The notes beneath the pieces were generated by a model, which searched no databases, was not told the DNA's origin, and saw nothing but the letters and a program-made list of their open reading frames with translations. This document shows positions 51,841 to 59,963 of a DNA stretch of 64,000 nt, piece by piece (positions within the stretch are counted from its first letter, which is position 1; every line of letters starts with the position of its first letter). Location: contig CAIUSO010000050.1 of assembly GCA_903901875.1 (NCBI GenBank), forward strand, positions 20,444 to 84,443. Direction: 5' to 3'. The DNA is from an uncultured Geobacteraceae bacterium. Its GTDB lineage: Bacteria > Desulfobacterota > Desulfuromonadia > Geobacterales > Pseudopelobacteraceae. The position numbers and the translations under genes were made by a program.

Positions 51841-52116
51841 ATGGAACGTAATCAAGAAATCATCGGTGTGAAATCTGCGTACGGAAAAATTTCAACCCCA
51901 GAAGAACTTGGGAAAATAATCCGTTATAAGCGGAAAGAGATCAATATTCGTCAAGAAATAGTGGCTGGAATGGCAGGTGTTGGAACGAAGTTTCTTTCCC
52001 AGTTAGAAAATGGTAAGGAAACCGCAGAAATTGGCAAGACGCTGCACGTACTGCGAAAACTGGGATTGGAGGTCTATATATTTCCCCGTTCCGCTAATCC
52101 ATTCAAGGAACGGTAA
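51841..52116 (+). CDS. hipB: HipB-like antitoxin, HTH transcriptional regulator
   Basis: 91 residues with an XRE-type helix-turn-helix (TPEELGKIIRYKRKEINIRQ, then GVGTKFLSQLENGKETAEIG) and the HipB-like tail LGLEVYIFPRS. It should bind the three palindromes upstream and neutralise HipA. The start is ATG 51841 with GGGAAA upstream. The stop is directly followed by the hipA ATG (TAAATG), so the two are translationally linked. Confidence 0.9.
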   Translation: MERNQEIIGVKSAYGKISTPEELGKIIRYKRKEINIRQEIVAGMAGVGTKFLSQLENGKETAEIGKTLHVLRKLGLEVYIFPRSANPFKER

Positions 52117-53361
52117 ATGTCCAGAGTTCTGCATGTCTATTGGAATAATAGCCGCATCGGGGAGTTTTGCCAGGATGGAGCGGGACTGAGCTTTCGGTAT
52201 GATGATGGTTATTGCTTCCAGTGCGGAGCCTTGCCGCTGTCGAGACAACTTCCTCTCAGGAAAGTGACCTTTGATGACACCGCCACGCGGGCATTTTTTG
52301 CCAATCTCCTCCCCGAAGGGGATATTCGCCGTCAGGTGGCTCGTCAACTTGGTATTTCGGTAGATAATATCTTTGCCTTGCTGGAAGGTATCGGTGGGGA
52401 CTGTGCAGGGGCCGTTTCAATACTTCGGCCCGGTGATATTCCAGAACACTCCGGGCAGTACCGGCCAATATCGTCGGAATTACTGGCACTCGAACTGTCA
52501 ACTCTTTCGTCTCATCCGTTTTTTGCCGGTGAGAAGGGGGTGCGACTCTCGCTGGCTGGGGCACAGTACAAACTGCCGATCTACGTCTTGCATGGTGAAT
52601 TCTTCATCCCTGAAGGAAGCCGAGCCTCGTCGCATATTCTCAAAACGGCCATTCCACACCTTGAGCAAACTGTGATCAACGAAGCTTTCTGCATGAACCT
52701 GGCACAGAGGGTCGGCCTGTCGGTTCCGCAGGCAGAGATTGTTGATATCTGCGGTCAGCAGGTCTATCTGGTTGAACGGTACGACCGAAAAAGGATCGCC
52801 TCCGGTGAAATTGAGAGGCTCCATCAGGAAGATTTCTGCCAAGCCCATGGCATAATTCCAGAGATGAAATATGAACAGGAAGGGGGACCCGGTTTTCAGG
52901 ATTGCTTCTCACTGATTGAAGAGTGGAGTGATGAGCCCATCCTTGATACCTTGAGTCTGCTCAACTGGGCCTTATTTAATTTCCTGATCGGTAATGCCGA
53001 TTCCCATGCAAAGAATCTTTCTTTTCTCTATGCCGACAGAACAATTCGTTTGGCACCATTCTATGATCTTTTGAGTACGGCAGTGTACAAAAGGGTCAAT
53101 AACAAGTTTGCCATGAAAATGGGAGGTCAAAAGGATCCTCGCTACTTGATGGCGACACATGTGACCCGTTTTGCACAAGCAACCGGGATCGAAGTGAGAA
53201 CGATCAAAGCACAACTGTCGGCACTCTGTGGCAGGGTGGAGAAGGAAATTGAACCACTTGCGAAGTATTACCGGGAAGCGAATCATCGTCCGATGATTGT
53301 TGAAGCTATTATCCGTGTTGTTGAAGAGCGATTGAGAAAGGCACATACATTAATCGCCTGA
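52117..53361 (+). CDS. hipA: HipA-like serine/threonine kinase toxin
   Basis: 414 residues, close to the usual HipA length. N-terminal HipA_N domain (VYWNNSRIGEF, RAFFANLLPEGDIR), P-loop region with LSLAGAQYKLPIY in which the Ser corresponds to the autophosphorylated Ser of Escherichia coli HipA, and the catalytic and metal motifs FNFLIGNADSHAKNLSFLY and LAPFYDLLST. HipA toxins phosphorylate glutamyl-tRNA synthetase or related tRNA synthetases and induce growth arrest. All active-site motifs look intact. The gene lies between the DUF4160/DUF2442 pair and the second rubredoxin-like gene. Confidence 0.93.
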   Translation: MSRVLHVYWNNSRIGEFCQDGAGLSFRYDDGYCFQCGALPLSRQLPLRKVTFDDTATRAFFANLLPEGDIRRQVARQLGISVDNIFALLEGIGGDCAGAVSILRPGDIPEHSGQYRPISSELLALELSTLSSHPFFAGEKGVRLSLAGAQYKLPIYVLHGEFFIPEGSRASSHILKTAIPHLEQTVINEAFCMNLAQRVGLSVPQAEIVDICGQQVYLVERYDRKRIASGEIERLHQEDFCQAHGIIPEMKYEQEGGPGFQDCFSLIEEWSDEPILDTLSLLNWALFNFLIGNADSHAKNLSFLYADRTIRLAPFYDLLSTAVYKRVNNKFAMKMGGQKDPRYLMATHVTRFAQATGIEVRTIKAQLSALCGRVEKEIEPLAKYYREANHRPMIVEAIIRVVEERLRKAHTLIA

Positions 53362-53368
53362 AACGTCT

Positions 53369-53397
53369 GGCGACAGAGGAATCCCCCCTGCCGCCCC
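53369..53397. terminator. Imperfect hairpin, decayed counterpart of 42271-42303
   Basis: GGCGACAG and CTGCCGCC arms around aggaatcccccc, with cacaagagg-like sequence (cgacagaggaat) shared with the strong hairpin next to copy A of the rubredoxin-like gene. It separates hipA from the convergent small gene. Confidence 0.45.
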
Positions 53398-53407
53398 CCA
53401 TATAACC

Positions 53408-53512
53408 TTATTCCGCTTTAACAAACTTCCCTTTTTCTCCACATTTCTCACATTTCTGCGGTTTGCAGCGCCCTTCCTTGGCAAAACCACACTCACATTT
53501 CCAGGTAGCCAT
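53408..53512 (-). CDS. RCKP-type rubredoxin-like miniprotein, copy B
   Basis: 34 residues from ATG 53512, identical in protein sequence to copy A (42314-42418), with CxC, RCKP and CEKC motifs. The two genes differ by 13 synonymous changes and no amino-acid change, so both copies appear to be under strong purifying selection. It follows the YjfB-like gene by 33 bp, as in copy A. Probably binds one zinc or iron ion through four cysteines; no partner known. Confidence 0.85.
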   Translation of the reverse strand: MATWKCECGFAKEGRCKPQKCEKCGEKGKFVKAE

Positions 53513-53545
53513 GTTCTCACCCCCTCTCAAATCAGATATCTTTCA

Positions 53546-53731
53546 TTATGCGTAGGTTGAAAAAGTAGTTCCATGTCCGTTGCCGGCAGTGGGGGCATTT
53601 TTGACGTTGGTGGCGAGCATCTGCGCCATGGCGTTCTGCTGGTCTGCTGCCTGGCGGATCATGCTGGTGCCAAGCCGTAGAGACGCAATATTTTGCGTCT
53701 CAGCGGTTGTTGTAATTGGGCTGATATTCAT
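53546..53731 (-). CDS. Small YjfB-like protein, copy B, with captured palindrome
   Basis: 61 residues from ATG 53731 (AGGGAG six bases upstream). Starts MNISPITTT, core GTSMIRQAADQQNAMAQMLA, tail HGTTFSTYA. Compared with copy A, the segment between residues 10 and 20 (AETQNIASLRLG) is encoded by a GAGACGCAA-tatt-TTGCGTCTC palindrome at 53680-53701, which entered without breaking the frame. The YjfB motility-family match is tentative. It lies just downstream of rodA. Confidence 0.72.
   Translation of the reverse strand: MNISPITTTAETQNIASLRLGTSMIRQAADQQNAMAQMLATNVKNAPTAGNGHGTTFSTYA
53680..53701. repeat. Palindrome GAGACGCAA/TTGCGTCTC inside the YjfB-like gene
   Basis: 22 bp, 9-bp perfect arms and a 4-base loop. 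Same family as the 28-bp palindromes at 53752 and 50794. Located within coding sequence, in frame. Confidence 0.85.
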
Positions 53732-53751
53732 GGATGACTCCCTTTAGAGTC

Positions 53752-53779
53752 GTAGAGACGCAAAATGTTGCGTCTCTAC
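53752..53779. repeat. 28-bp palindrome GTAGAGACGCAA/TTGCGTCTCTAC, copy 2
   Basis: Perfect 12-bp arms around AATG, in the rodA/YjfB-like intergenic space. Identical in core to 50794-50821. Could act as a hairpin 3' of the rodA message. Confidence 0.88.
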
Positions 53780-53844
53780 AATCGGTTCATATGACAACAT
53801 AGTACCATCAATGACACACGGTTTGTACCGCAATTTCCGGTTTC

Positions 53845-54945
53845 TCAAAACATAAAACGGCGCATGCTGATGTTTTGTAGCAGGCCGATTCCGACCATGG
53901 AGGTAATCATTGAGGTGCCCCCATAGGAAAAAAACGGCAGAGGCACCCCCACAACAGGGAACAGCCCGGTTACCATGCCCATATTGATGACAATGTGCCA
54001 GAAGAGCATGGCGGTGACCCCGACGGCCAGCAGAGCACCAAAGCGGTCGTTGCAGCGACGGGCGATATTGAGCCCCCATAAGACGAGGGAGATATAGAGA
54101 ATAATCAGGAACAGGCAGCCGGCAAAACCCCACTCTTCGGCAAACACCGAGAAGGCGAAGTCGGTATGCTGCTCGGGAAGAAAGCGGAGTTGGGACTGGG
54201 TTCCCTTGATAAATCCCTTGCCCCAGAATCCTCCGGATCCTACCGCGATCTTGCTCTGGATAATGTGGTAGCCGCTCCCCAGCTTGGAACGTTCCGGGTC
54301 AAGAAAATCAAGCACCCGGTTTTTCTGATAGGGGCGCAGCAGATAGGACCAGCTGACTACCGCCATCGGTATGGTCACTCCGATAAAGGTGACGATGGTT
54401 GACCAGCGCAGTCCCACATACAGAATCATGGAGAGGGCAATAAAGATAACGAGGGCTGCCGTACCAAGATCCGGTTGCTTCATGATGAGTGCCGCCGGGA
54501 GGAAAAGCAGGGTCAGCGGCAGCAGCACCTCCTTGACCGTCAGCCCTCCAACGGATTGGAAGTTGTTGAAGAAGCGGGCAAAGGTGACGATGATCACCAG
54601 TTTCATCAGTTCCGATGGCTGTATGTTGATAAAGCCGAGATTGAGCCAACGGGTCGCCCCCATGGACCGTTTACCGATGATCAGGACCGCCAGCAGCAGA
54701 AACAGCAAAAAACCGTACAGCCAATAGGAAAAGTTTTCCAGGATGTGGTAGTCAAGGGAACAGACCACCAGTGAAATGGTGATCCCGGCCAGCATCCAGT
54801 AACACTGTTTGGTGTAATAGGCCATGCCGACGATCTTGTAGGGGGTTGTGGCACTGTAGATATTGAGGATTCCCAGCAGACAGACGGCGACGGCAAGTCC
54901 AAAAAGAACCCAGTCGATATTTAATATGAGGCGGCGATCAATCAT
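53845..54945 (-). CDS. rodA: Rod-shape SEDS protein RodA (peptidoglycan polymerase)
   Basis: About 366 residues from ATG 54945; an in-frame TTG at 54963 overlaps mrdA more deeply. GGAG precedes the ATG. Polytopic SEDS-family membrane protein: about ten helices, WLNLGFINIQPSELMK, DLGTAALVIF, FLPEQHTDFAFSVFAEEWGF and VGVPLPFFSYGGTSMI are all hallmark motifs. RodA polymerises glycan strands and works with PBP2 (mrdA), whose gene overlaps it by 8 bases upstream. The last 130 bases of this gene are repeated exactly at 42704 and in decayed form at 50889. Confidence 0.96.
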   Translation of the reverse strand: MIDRRLILNIDWVLFGLAVAVCLLGILNIYSATTPYKIVGMAYYTKQCYWMLAGITISLVVCSLDYHILENFSYWLYGFLLFLLLAVLIIGKRSMGATRWLNLGFINIQPSELMKLVIIVTFARFFNNFQSVGGLTVKEVLLPLTLLFLPAALIMKQPDLGTAALVIFIALSMILYVGLRWSTIVTFIGVTIPMAVVSWSYLLRPYQKNRVLDFLDPERSKLGSGYHIIQSKIAVGSGGFWGKGFIKGTQSQLRFLPEQHTDFAFSVFAEEWGFAGCLFLIILYISLVLWGLNIARRCNDRFGALLAVGVTAMLFWHIVINMGMVTGLFPVVGVPLPFFSYGGTSMITSMVGIGLLQNISMRRFMF

Positions 54946-56869
54946 GGACCGCAGCTCCGTCAACCGGTGGTTTTTTCATGTTGGGTGATTCCTTCTCGTC
55001 ATCGCTGTTTTCATCATCGGTCCCATCCGATGATATACCCCCCATGTTTTTACGGGGAGCCTTCTTGCCATCCAGGTAGGCCCGGATAATTTTACCGGCG
55101 ATGGGGGCGGCACTGGTTCCCCCATGTTCGCCATGTTCCACCACCACCGCCACCGCAATTTCCGGATCATCGAAGGGAGCAAAGGCCACAAAGAGGGCGT
55201 GATCCCGGTATTGATACGGGGTGCCCATCTTGCTGTCGTGCAGTTTTACAACCTGGGAGGTGCCGGTTTTTCCCGCCACTTTCACATCGTATTGTCGGGC
55301 GGCAGCACCGGTGCCCCCCGGTTCGTTGACAACAGCCAGCAGACCCTGCTTGACGGCACGGAATGCCTCCTTGCTGAAGGAGGTGGTGCCAAGGATTTCC
55401 GCCTTGGTCTCCTTGAGGGTTTTGCCGTCGGCATCAACAATCTTTTTCACCAGATGGGGACGGTAGATGGTTCCTTCATTGGCAATGGTTGAAATCATCG
55501 AAGCGAGCTGAATCGGCGTCAGCAGAACCGCCCCCTGGCCGATGGATACGGGGAGGGTTTCGCCATGGAACCACCGCTTGCCGAAGCGTTTCAGCTTCCA
55601 TTCAGCGGTCGGAATCAAACCGCTCCGTTCATTAAGCAGTTCAACTCCCAGGGGGGTACCCAGCCGGAAAGAGGTGGCCGCGGCGGCAAGTTTGTTGACC
55701 CCCAGTTTTTCACCCAGTTGGTAATAATAGACGTCGCATGATTCCCGTAATGATTTGCGAAGATTGGTAGATCCGTGCCCCTTTTTGTTCCAGCATTTGA
55801 ATGTTGACGAACCGAGATCGTAACTGCCGGTGCAATTGACGGTGGTCGATTCATTGATGGTATTATCCTGCAGACCGGCCAGGGCGGTGATCATTTTGTA
55901 GGTGGAGCCGGGAGGATACTGACCGCTCAGGGCCTTGTTCTCAAGGGGATGGCGCTTGTCCTCCAGATACCCTTTCCAGATATCAGCCGGTAGTTTGCCG
56001 CTGAACAGTGAGGGATCAAAACCGGGATTGCTGACGAAGGCGAGGATCTCTCCCGTACGCACATCCATGGCGACCGCCGCACCCGCCTGCTCCCCAAATG
56101 CCCGTTCGGCCTGTTTCTGGATCGCTCCGTCTATGGTCAGGATCACGCTGTTGCCCACGGTGGGAAAACTCTCTGAGACGGTTCGTAATACCCTGCCCCG
56201 GGCATCCACTTCCAGCTGCCTGCCGCCGTCGTTGCCATGGAGTTCCTTTTCCAGAGCCCGTTCAATGCCGTTCTTCCCGATGTAGTCACCCGGATTATAC
56301 TCATCAAACCCCGGAAGCCCCATTTCCTTCTCAGAAATTTCACCGATGTAGCCGAGCAGATGGGCGGCAAGTTGTTTGCTGGAATATTCCCGTACCGGTT
56401 TCATCTCGATTTCGATGCCGGGGAGCCGGAGACGATTTTCCTCGATTATTTCAACGTGGTCCCGTGAGATGTTTGAGGCAAGCACAATGGGATAGTATTT
56501 GGCACGTCCTTCGTTTTTCTCCCACCGTTCGGCCATGTCGGCCCGGTCAAGTCCCAATAGCCCGGAGAGCAGAGTCAGGAGGGTTTCGCGGTCCTTAACC
56601 TCCTGGGGGATGACCGCCAGACTGAAGGAGGGGCGGTTGTTGACCAGGATGGCACCGGTGCGGTCCATGATCGTTCCCCGTGACGCGGCGACCGGCACGA
56701 AGCGGAGCCGGTTGTTTTCCGACATTGCCTGATAATCATCGGCATTGAGAATCTGCAGATGCCAGAGTCGGATCAGCAGCAGGAGAAAGACAAAGCCGAC
56801 CACAAAGGAAAGCATCAGGATACGATGCTTGGACTCAACCAGTTCCCTGACAAAACGACGCTCCTTCAT
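54938..56869 (-). CDS. mrdA: Penicillin-binding protein 2, elongasome transpeptidase
   Basis: 643 residues. One N-terminal membrane helix (LSFVVGFVFLLLLIRLW), PBP dimerisation domain (SRGTIMDRTGAILVNN, FGRL-like GIEIEMKPVREY), transpeptidase domain with SxxK at PPGSTYKM (about 321), SxN region in RESCDVYYY and KTG in VAGKTGTSQV. Cross-links peptidoglycan during side-wall growth with RodA and the MreBCD scaffold. The C-terminal tail (DENSDDEKESPNMKK) is charged and variable. Start overlaps the mreD stop by ATGA. Confidence 0.96.
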   Translation of the reverse strand: MKERRFVRELVESKHRILMLSFVVGFVFLLLLIRLWHLQILNADDYQAMSENNRLRFVPVAASRGTIMDRTGAILVNNRPSFSLAVIPQEVKDRETLLTLLSGLLGLDRADMAERWEKNEGRAKYYPIVLASNISRDHVEIIEENRLRLPGIEIEMKPVREYSSKQLAAHLLGYIGEISEKEMGLPGFDEYNPGDYIGKNGIERALEKELHGNDGGRQLEVDARGRVLRTVSESFPTVGNSVILTIDGAIQKQAERAFGEQAGAAVAMDVRTGEILAFVSNPGFDPSLFSGKLPADIWKGYLEDKRHPLENKALSGQYPPGSTYKMITALAGLQDNTINESTTVNCTGSYDLGSSTFKCWNKKGHGSTNLRKSLRESCDVYYYQLGEKLGVNKLAAAATSFRLGTPLGVELLNERSGLIPTAEWKLKRFGKRWFHGETLPVSIGQGAVLLTPIQLASMISTIANEGTIYRPHLVKKIVDADGKTLKETKAEILGTTSFSKEAFRAVKQGLLAVVNEPGGTGAAARQYDVKVAGKTGTSQVVKLHDSKMGTPYQYRDHALFVAFAPFDDPEIAVAVVVEHGEHGGTSAAPIAGKIIRAYLDGKKAPRKNMGGISSDGTDDENSDDEKESPNMKKPPVDGAAVHD

Positions 56870-57360
56870 GATGTCTGCACGTGGGAGTCAAAACCGGGAA
56901 ACGCGGTAACAATCGAGGCGACGAAGGCATTGACCAACAGATGTGGTACCAGATCGGTCAGCATGGAATAGGTGATGCCGGGGGATGCGGTAAACATGAC
57001 AACCAGGAGCAGATTGAGGGTAAATACGGTCAGGGAAATGCCGCAGACGGTCATGACAAAGAGTATGGCACTGTCGGCGTAGAGACGGTCGGAGACGTTT
57101 TTAATGATGAGGTAGGCCACCAGAAACGTGCAGGCATTGAGTCCCAGATAAAGTCCGCTGCCGACATCTTTGCACAGTCCGAGAAACCACGCCAGGGGGG
57201 CCCCGGTTGCCAGTGTACCCCTCAGGGCGATGAACACCATGATAACCAGTAACAGGTCGGGCCGGAATGAAGGGAGTATGAACACCGGCAGCAGTGAGGC
57301 CTGAATGGACATGGCAGCCAGTATGCACAGGGTGAACAGAATGCTGGTACGTCTATTCAT
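56866..57360 (-). CDS. mreD: Rod shape-determining protein MreD
   Basis: 164 residues from ATG 57360, which overlaps the mreC stop by eight bases and is preceded by a G-run. Five to six hydrophobic helices make up almost the whole protein (ILFTLCILAAMSIQASLLPV, DLLLVIMVFIALRGTL, GLCKDVGSGLYLGLNACTFL, TVFTLNLLLVVMF). The position between mreC and mrdA and the GLCKDV..G motif identify MreD, the membrane component that links MreC with PBP2/RodA. Confidence 0.93.
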   Translation of the reverse strand: MNRRTSILFTLCILAAMSIQASLLPVFILPSFRPDLLLVIMVFIALRGTLATGAPLAWFLGLCKDVGSGLYLGLNACTFLVAYLIIKNVSDRLYADSAILFVMTVCGISLTVFTLNLLLVVMFTASPGITYSMLTDLVPHLLVNAFVASIVTAFPGFDSHVQTS

Positions 57361-58174
57361 ACCCCCCCCGCTGTACAACCAGAACTTCTTCCAGATGGGG
57401 GATGTTGACCGCCGGACGGATGGAAATTGTCTGGAAGATGCCGTATTCCCCCCGTTTGACCATGGTTACTTCACCAATGGGGAGCCCTTTGAGAAAAACG
57501 CCGCCAATGCCGGAGGTGACAACCATGTCGCCAACCTTGACATCCTCTTCACGGGTCGTGAATTCCAGGGTGCAGAGCATTTCTCCCTTCCCCTTGACAA
57601 CGCCCCGTGCCCGGGAGCGCTGGATAGTGGCGGCGATGCCGCTGGCATGGTCGGTGAGCAGGAGCACCCGGGAAGCGGATGATGAAATCTTGACGGTCTG
57701 CCCGACCACCCCGTCGGCGGACAGTACGGCCATCCCTTCCTTGATGCCGCTGGAGCTGCCCCGGTTGATAACCAGCGTCCTGAACCAGGAGGTGACATCT
57801 TCACCGATGACCGTCGCCGCAATGGTGGGAGCAGCAACTCCTTTCTTCATCTCAAGGAGTTGCTCAAGGCGAAAGTTTTTCTGGATCGCCTCATTTCCTA
57901 CCTGGACCCGCTGATTAAGGGTGCGGATATCATCGCGAAGGCGCAGGTTTTCCCGATGGGTATCCACCAGCCGAATATAGCCATCCCAGATATCTTCCAC
58001 AATATGGCTTAGCCGGGAAAATGGCTGAAGCAGTGGCGACAGAACCGTAAGGGCGGACCGTTCCACCATGTTGGCTTCACGGTTGTGGGGTACGTTCAGT
58101 GAAAAAACCAGAAGGGCAACCAGAATTCCGGCACCAATCAGGAGTTGGTAGCTGTATTTTTTAAAAAAGTCCAT
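57353..58174 (-). CDS. mreC: Rod shape-determining protein MreC
   Basis: 273 residues. Short cytoplasmic N-terminus, one membrane helix (LLIGAGILVALLVFSL), a periplasmic coiled coil (about 70-115; ENLRLRDDIRTLNQRVQ) and the double beta-barrel domain with TVIGEDVTSWFRTLVINRGS, GMAVLSADGVVGQT and GDMVVTSGIGGVFLKGLPIG. It forms periplasmic filaments controlling PBP2. In most genomes mreB lies immediately upstream; here gmhB does, so mreB must be elsewhere. Confidence 0.95.
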   Translation of the reverse strand: MDFFKKYSYQLLIGAGILVALLVFSLNVPHNREANMVERSALTVLSPLLQPFSRLSHIVEDIWDGYIRLVDTHRENLRLRDDIRTLNQRVQVGNEAIQKNFRLEQLLEMKKGVAAPTIAATVIGEDVTSWFRTLVINRGSSSGIKEGMAVLSADGVVGQTVKISSSASRVLLLTDHASGIAATIQRSRARGVVKGKGEMLCTLEFTTREEDVKVGDMVVTSGIGGVFLKGLPIGEVTMVKRGEYGIFQTISIRPAVNIPHLEEVLVVQRGGYE

Positions 58175-58236
58175 GAATGAAGTCTCAACACGTTACGGTT
58201 TAGATTCAATTTGATACCATGTAACCGGGAGCAGTG

Positions 58237-58785
58237 TCAAACCTGGAGAATGGCAATGACCGCTGCCAGCAGATCATCCCGGATCTCCACCGGCCCGTCA
58301 AGGGCCTGCTCTTCTTTCTCACCATAGCCGGTACGGACCAAAATGGTATGACAGCCGGCCGCCATGCCGGCTTCAATGTCTGCCTGTTTGTCACCTACCA
58401 TATATGACTGTTCCAGATCGATATCGTACCGCAGGGCAGCCGCTCGCAACATACCGGGAAGCGGTTTGCGACAGCTGCATGGCAGTGCGTAACTCCCCTT
58501 GCCCGAGGGGTGATGTGGGCAGTAGAACCAGGCATCAACGTGGGCGTCGTGCCGTGCCAATTCCCTGTTGATATGACGATGGAGCTGTTCAACATCATCC
58601 TCGGTGTAATAGCCACGGGCTACTCCCGACTGATTGGTGACCACGATAACCAGCAGGCCTGCCTGATTCAGCCTCCTGATGGCCTCTTCGGCACCCGGTA
58701 CAAATTCGAAATCAGCGACCTGATACAGATAGTCCTTTTCGACATTAATGGTGCCGTCCCGATCAAGAAACACCGCCTTTTTCAT
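58237..58785 (-). CDS. gmhB: D-glycero-beta-D-manno-heptose 1,7-bisphosphate 7-phosphatase
   Basis: 182 residues from ATG 58785, preceded by GGGGG. HAD-superfamily phosphatase: nucleophile in FLDRDGTINVEKDYLY, motif II VVTNQSGVARGYY, and MVGDKQADIEAGMAAG. The Cys/His zinc site is FYCPHHPSGKGSYALPCSCRKP, typical of GmhB. It removes the C7 phosphate in ADP-heptose synthesis for lipopolysaccharide core, so the organism has heptose-containing LPS. Located upstream of mreC in the same direction with a 62-bp gap. Confidence 0.94.
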   Translation of the reverse strand: MKKAVFLDRDGTINVEKDYLYQVADFEFVPGAEEAIRRLNQAGLLVIVVTNQSGVARGYYTEDDVEQLHRHINRELARHDAHVDAWFYCPHHPSGKGSYALPCSCRKPLPGMLRAAALRYDIDLEQSYMVGDKQADIEAGMAAGCHTILVRTGYGEKEEQALDGPVEIRDDLLAAVIAILQV

Positions 58786-58841
58786 TATTCCCCCTACCAT
58801 AAAATTAATAATAGACTAAGTTTGTTTTATTGAGAGAAGCA

Positions 58842-58871
58842 TTGACAATCCGGGGGGGAAACTACTATAAC
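58842..58871 (+). promoter_or_regulatory. Promoter of the DAHP synthase gene (TTGACA-18-TATAAC)
   Basis: Consensus -35 TTGACA (58842-58847) and TATAAC (58866-58871), 18-bp spacer containing a G-run. The expected transcript start falls near 58878, which makes the ATG at 58873 unusable and supports GTG 58903 as the true start. Confidence 0.7.
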
Positions 58872-58902
58872 CATGATATTACAGCGTAAGGGAGCCCGTT
58901 TC

Positions 58903-59955
58903 GTGATTAAAACCAATAATCTGAAAATTACCGGCATCACCCCCATCATTGCCCCCGCAGACCTGCGTCAGGTATTTCCTCTCTCCGAAAAAGACCGTAC
59001 CTTCGTGAGCAGAAGCAGGGAGCAGATAAACAACATTATCCAGCACCGGGACAAACGGCTCATGGTGGTAGTTGGACCCTGTTCCATTCACGATACGGGT
59101 GCCGCCCTTGAATATGCTGCAAAACTTGCCGAATTGTCACGTAAGGTCGATGATCAGCTGTTGCTCATCATGCGTGTCTATTTTGAAAAACCGCGTACCA
59201 CCGTGGGATGGAAGGGATTAATCAATGATCCGGATATGAACGGTACCCATCTTATTTCCAAGGGTCTCGGTATCGCCCGGGGGCTTCTCAGTCGTCTGAC
59301 TGCCCTGGAAGTTCCGGTTGCCAATGAAATGCTTGACCCCATCACCCCCGAATATGTGGCCGACATGATCAGCTGGGGGGCCATCGGCGCACGTACCACC
59401 GAGTCCCAGACCCATCGGGAAATGTCCAGCGGTCTTTCCTTTGCGGTCGGGTTTAAAAACGGTACCGATGGCAACCTGCAGATCGCCATTGATGCCATGA
59501 AAGCGGCCCAGCATCCCCACAGCTTCCTCGGCATAAACCGTGAGGGGAGAACCTCCATCATTCAGACCAGCGGCAATCCCGATGTCCATCTGGTCCTGCG
59601 GGGCGGTTCAAAAAAGGTCAACTATTACCCGGAAGACATTGCCCAGACCGAAGAACAACTGGTCAAAAATGGCTTAACACCCTCCGTTATGGTTGACTGC
59701 AGCCATGGCAATTCCAATAAGGATTTCCGGAAACAGCCGGAAGTTCTTCAATGCGTCATCGACCAACTGCTGGCCGGCAACAGCTCAATATCCGGGGTTA
59801 TGATCGAAAGCAATCTCTTGGCTGGCAATCAGAAAATACCTGCCGATATCAGTCAGCTGAAATACGGGGTGTCAATCACCGATGCCTGCATCGATTGGTC
59901 CACCACCGAATCCATTCTCCTTGAGGCCCATGGGCGTTTGAAACAAAGGACTTAG
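58903..59955 (+). CDS. aroG: 3-deoxy-7-phosphoheptulonate synthase, class I (AroFGH type)
   Basis: 350 residues from GTG 58903, the exact length of Escherichia coli AroG; AAGGGAG lies eight bases upstream. Motifs: VVVGPCSIHD, MRVYFEKPRTTVGWKGLINDP, GARTTESQTHREMSSGLSFAVGFKNGTDG, CSHGNSNKD and GVMIESNL. Condenses phosphoenolpyruvate and erythrose 4-phosphate to open the shikimate pathway; the type is usually feedback-inhibited by an aromatic amino acid, but which one cannot be read here. Monocistronic: its own promoter lies upstream, and the convergent sppA follows after eight bases. Confidence 0.95.
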   Translation: MIKTNNLKITGITPIIAPADLRQVFPLSEKDRTFVSRSREQINNIIQHRDKRLMVVVGPCSIHDTGAALEYAAKLAELSRKVDDQLLLIMRVYFEKPRTTVGWKGLINDPDMNGTHLISKGLGIARGLLSRLTALEVPVANEMLDPITPEYVADMISWGAIGARTTESQTHREMSSGLSFAVGFKNGTDGNLQIAIDAMKAAQHPHSFLGINREGRTSIIQTSGNPDVHLVLRGGSKKVNYYPEDIAQTEEQLVKNGLTPSVMVDCSHGNSNKDFRKQPEVLQCVIDQLLAGNSSISGVMIESNLLAGNQKIPADISQLKYGVSITDACIDWSTTESILLEAHGRLKQRT

Positions 59956-59963
59956 AACCGCTC

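Noticed and set aside
42834..53400. Possible prophage or integrative element with its own integrase
   Set aside because: No integrase, transposase, relaxase or phage structural gene is seen; only the repeated boundary argues for mobility.
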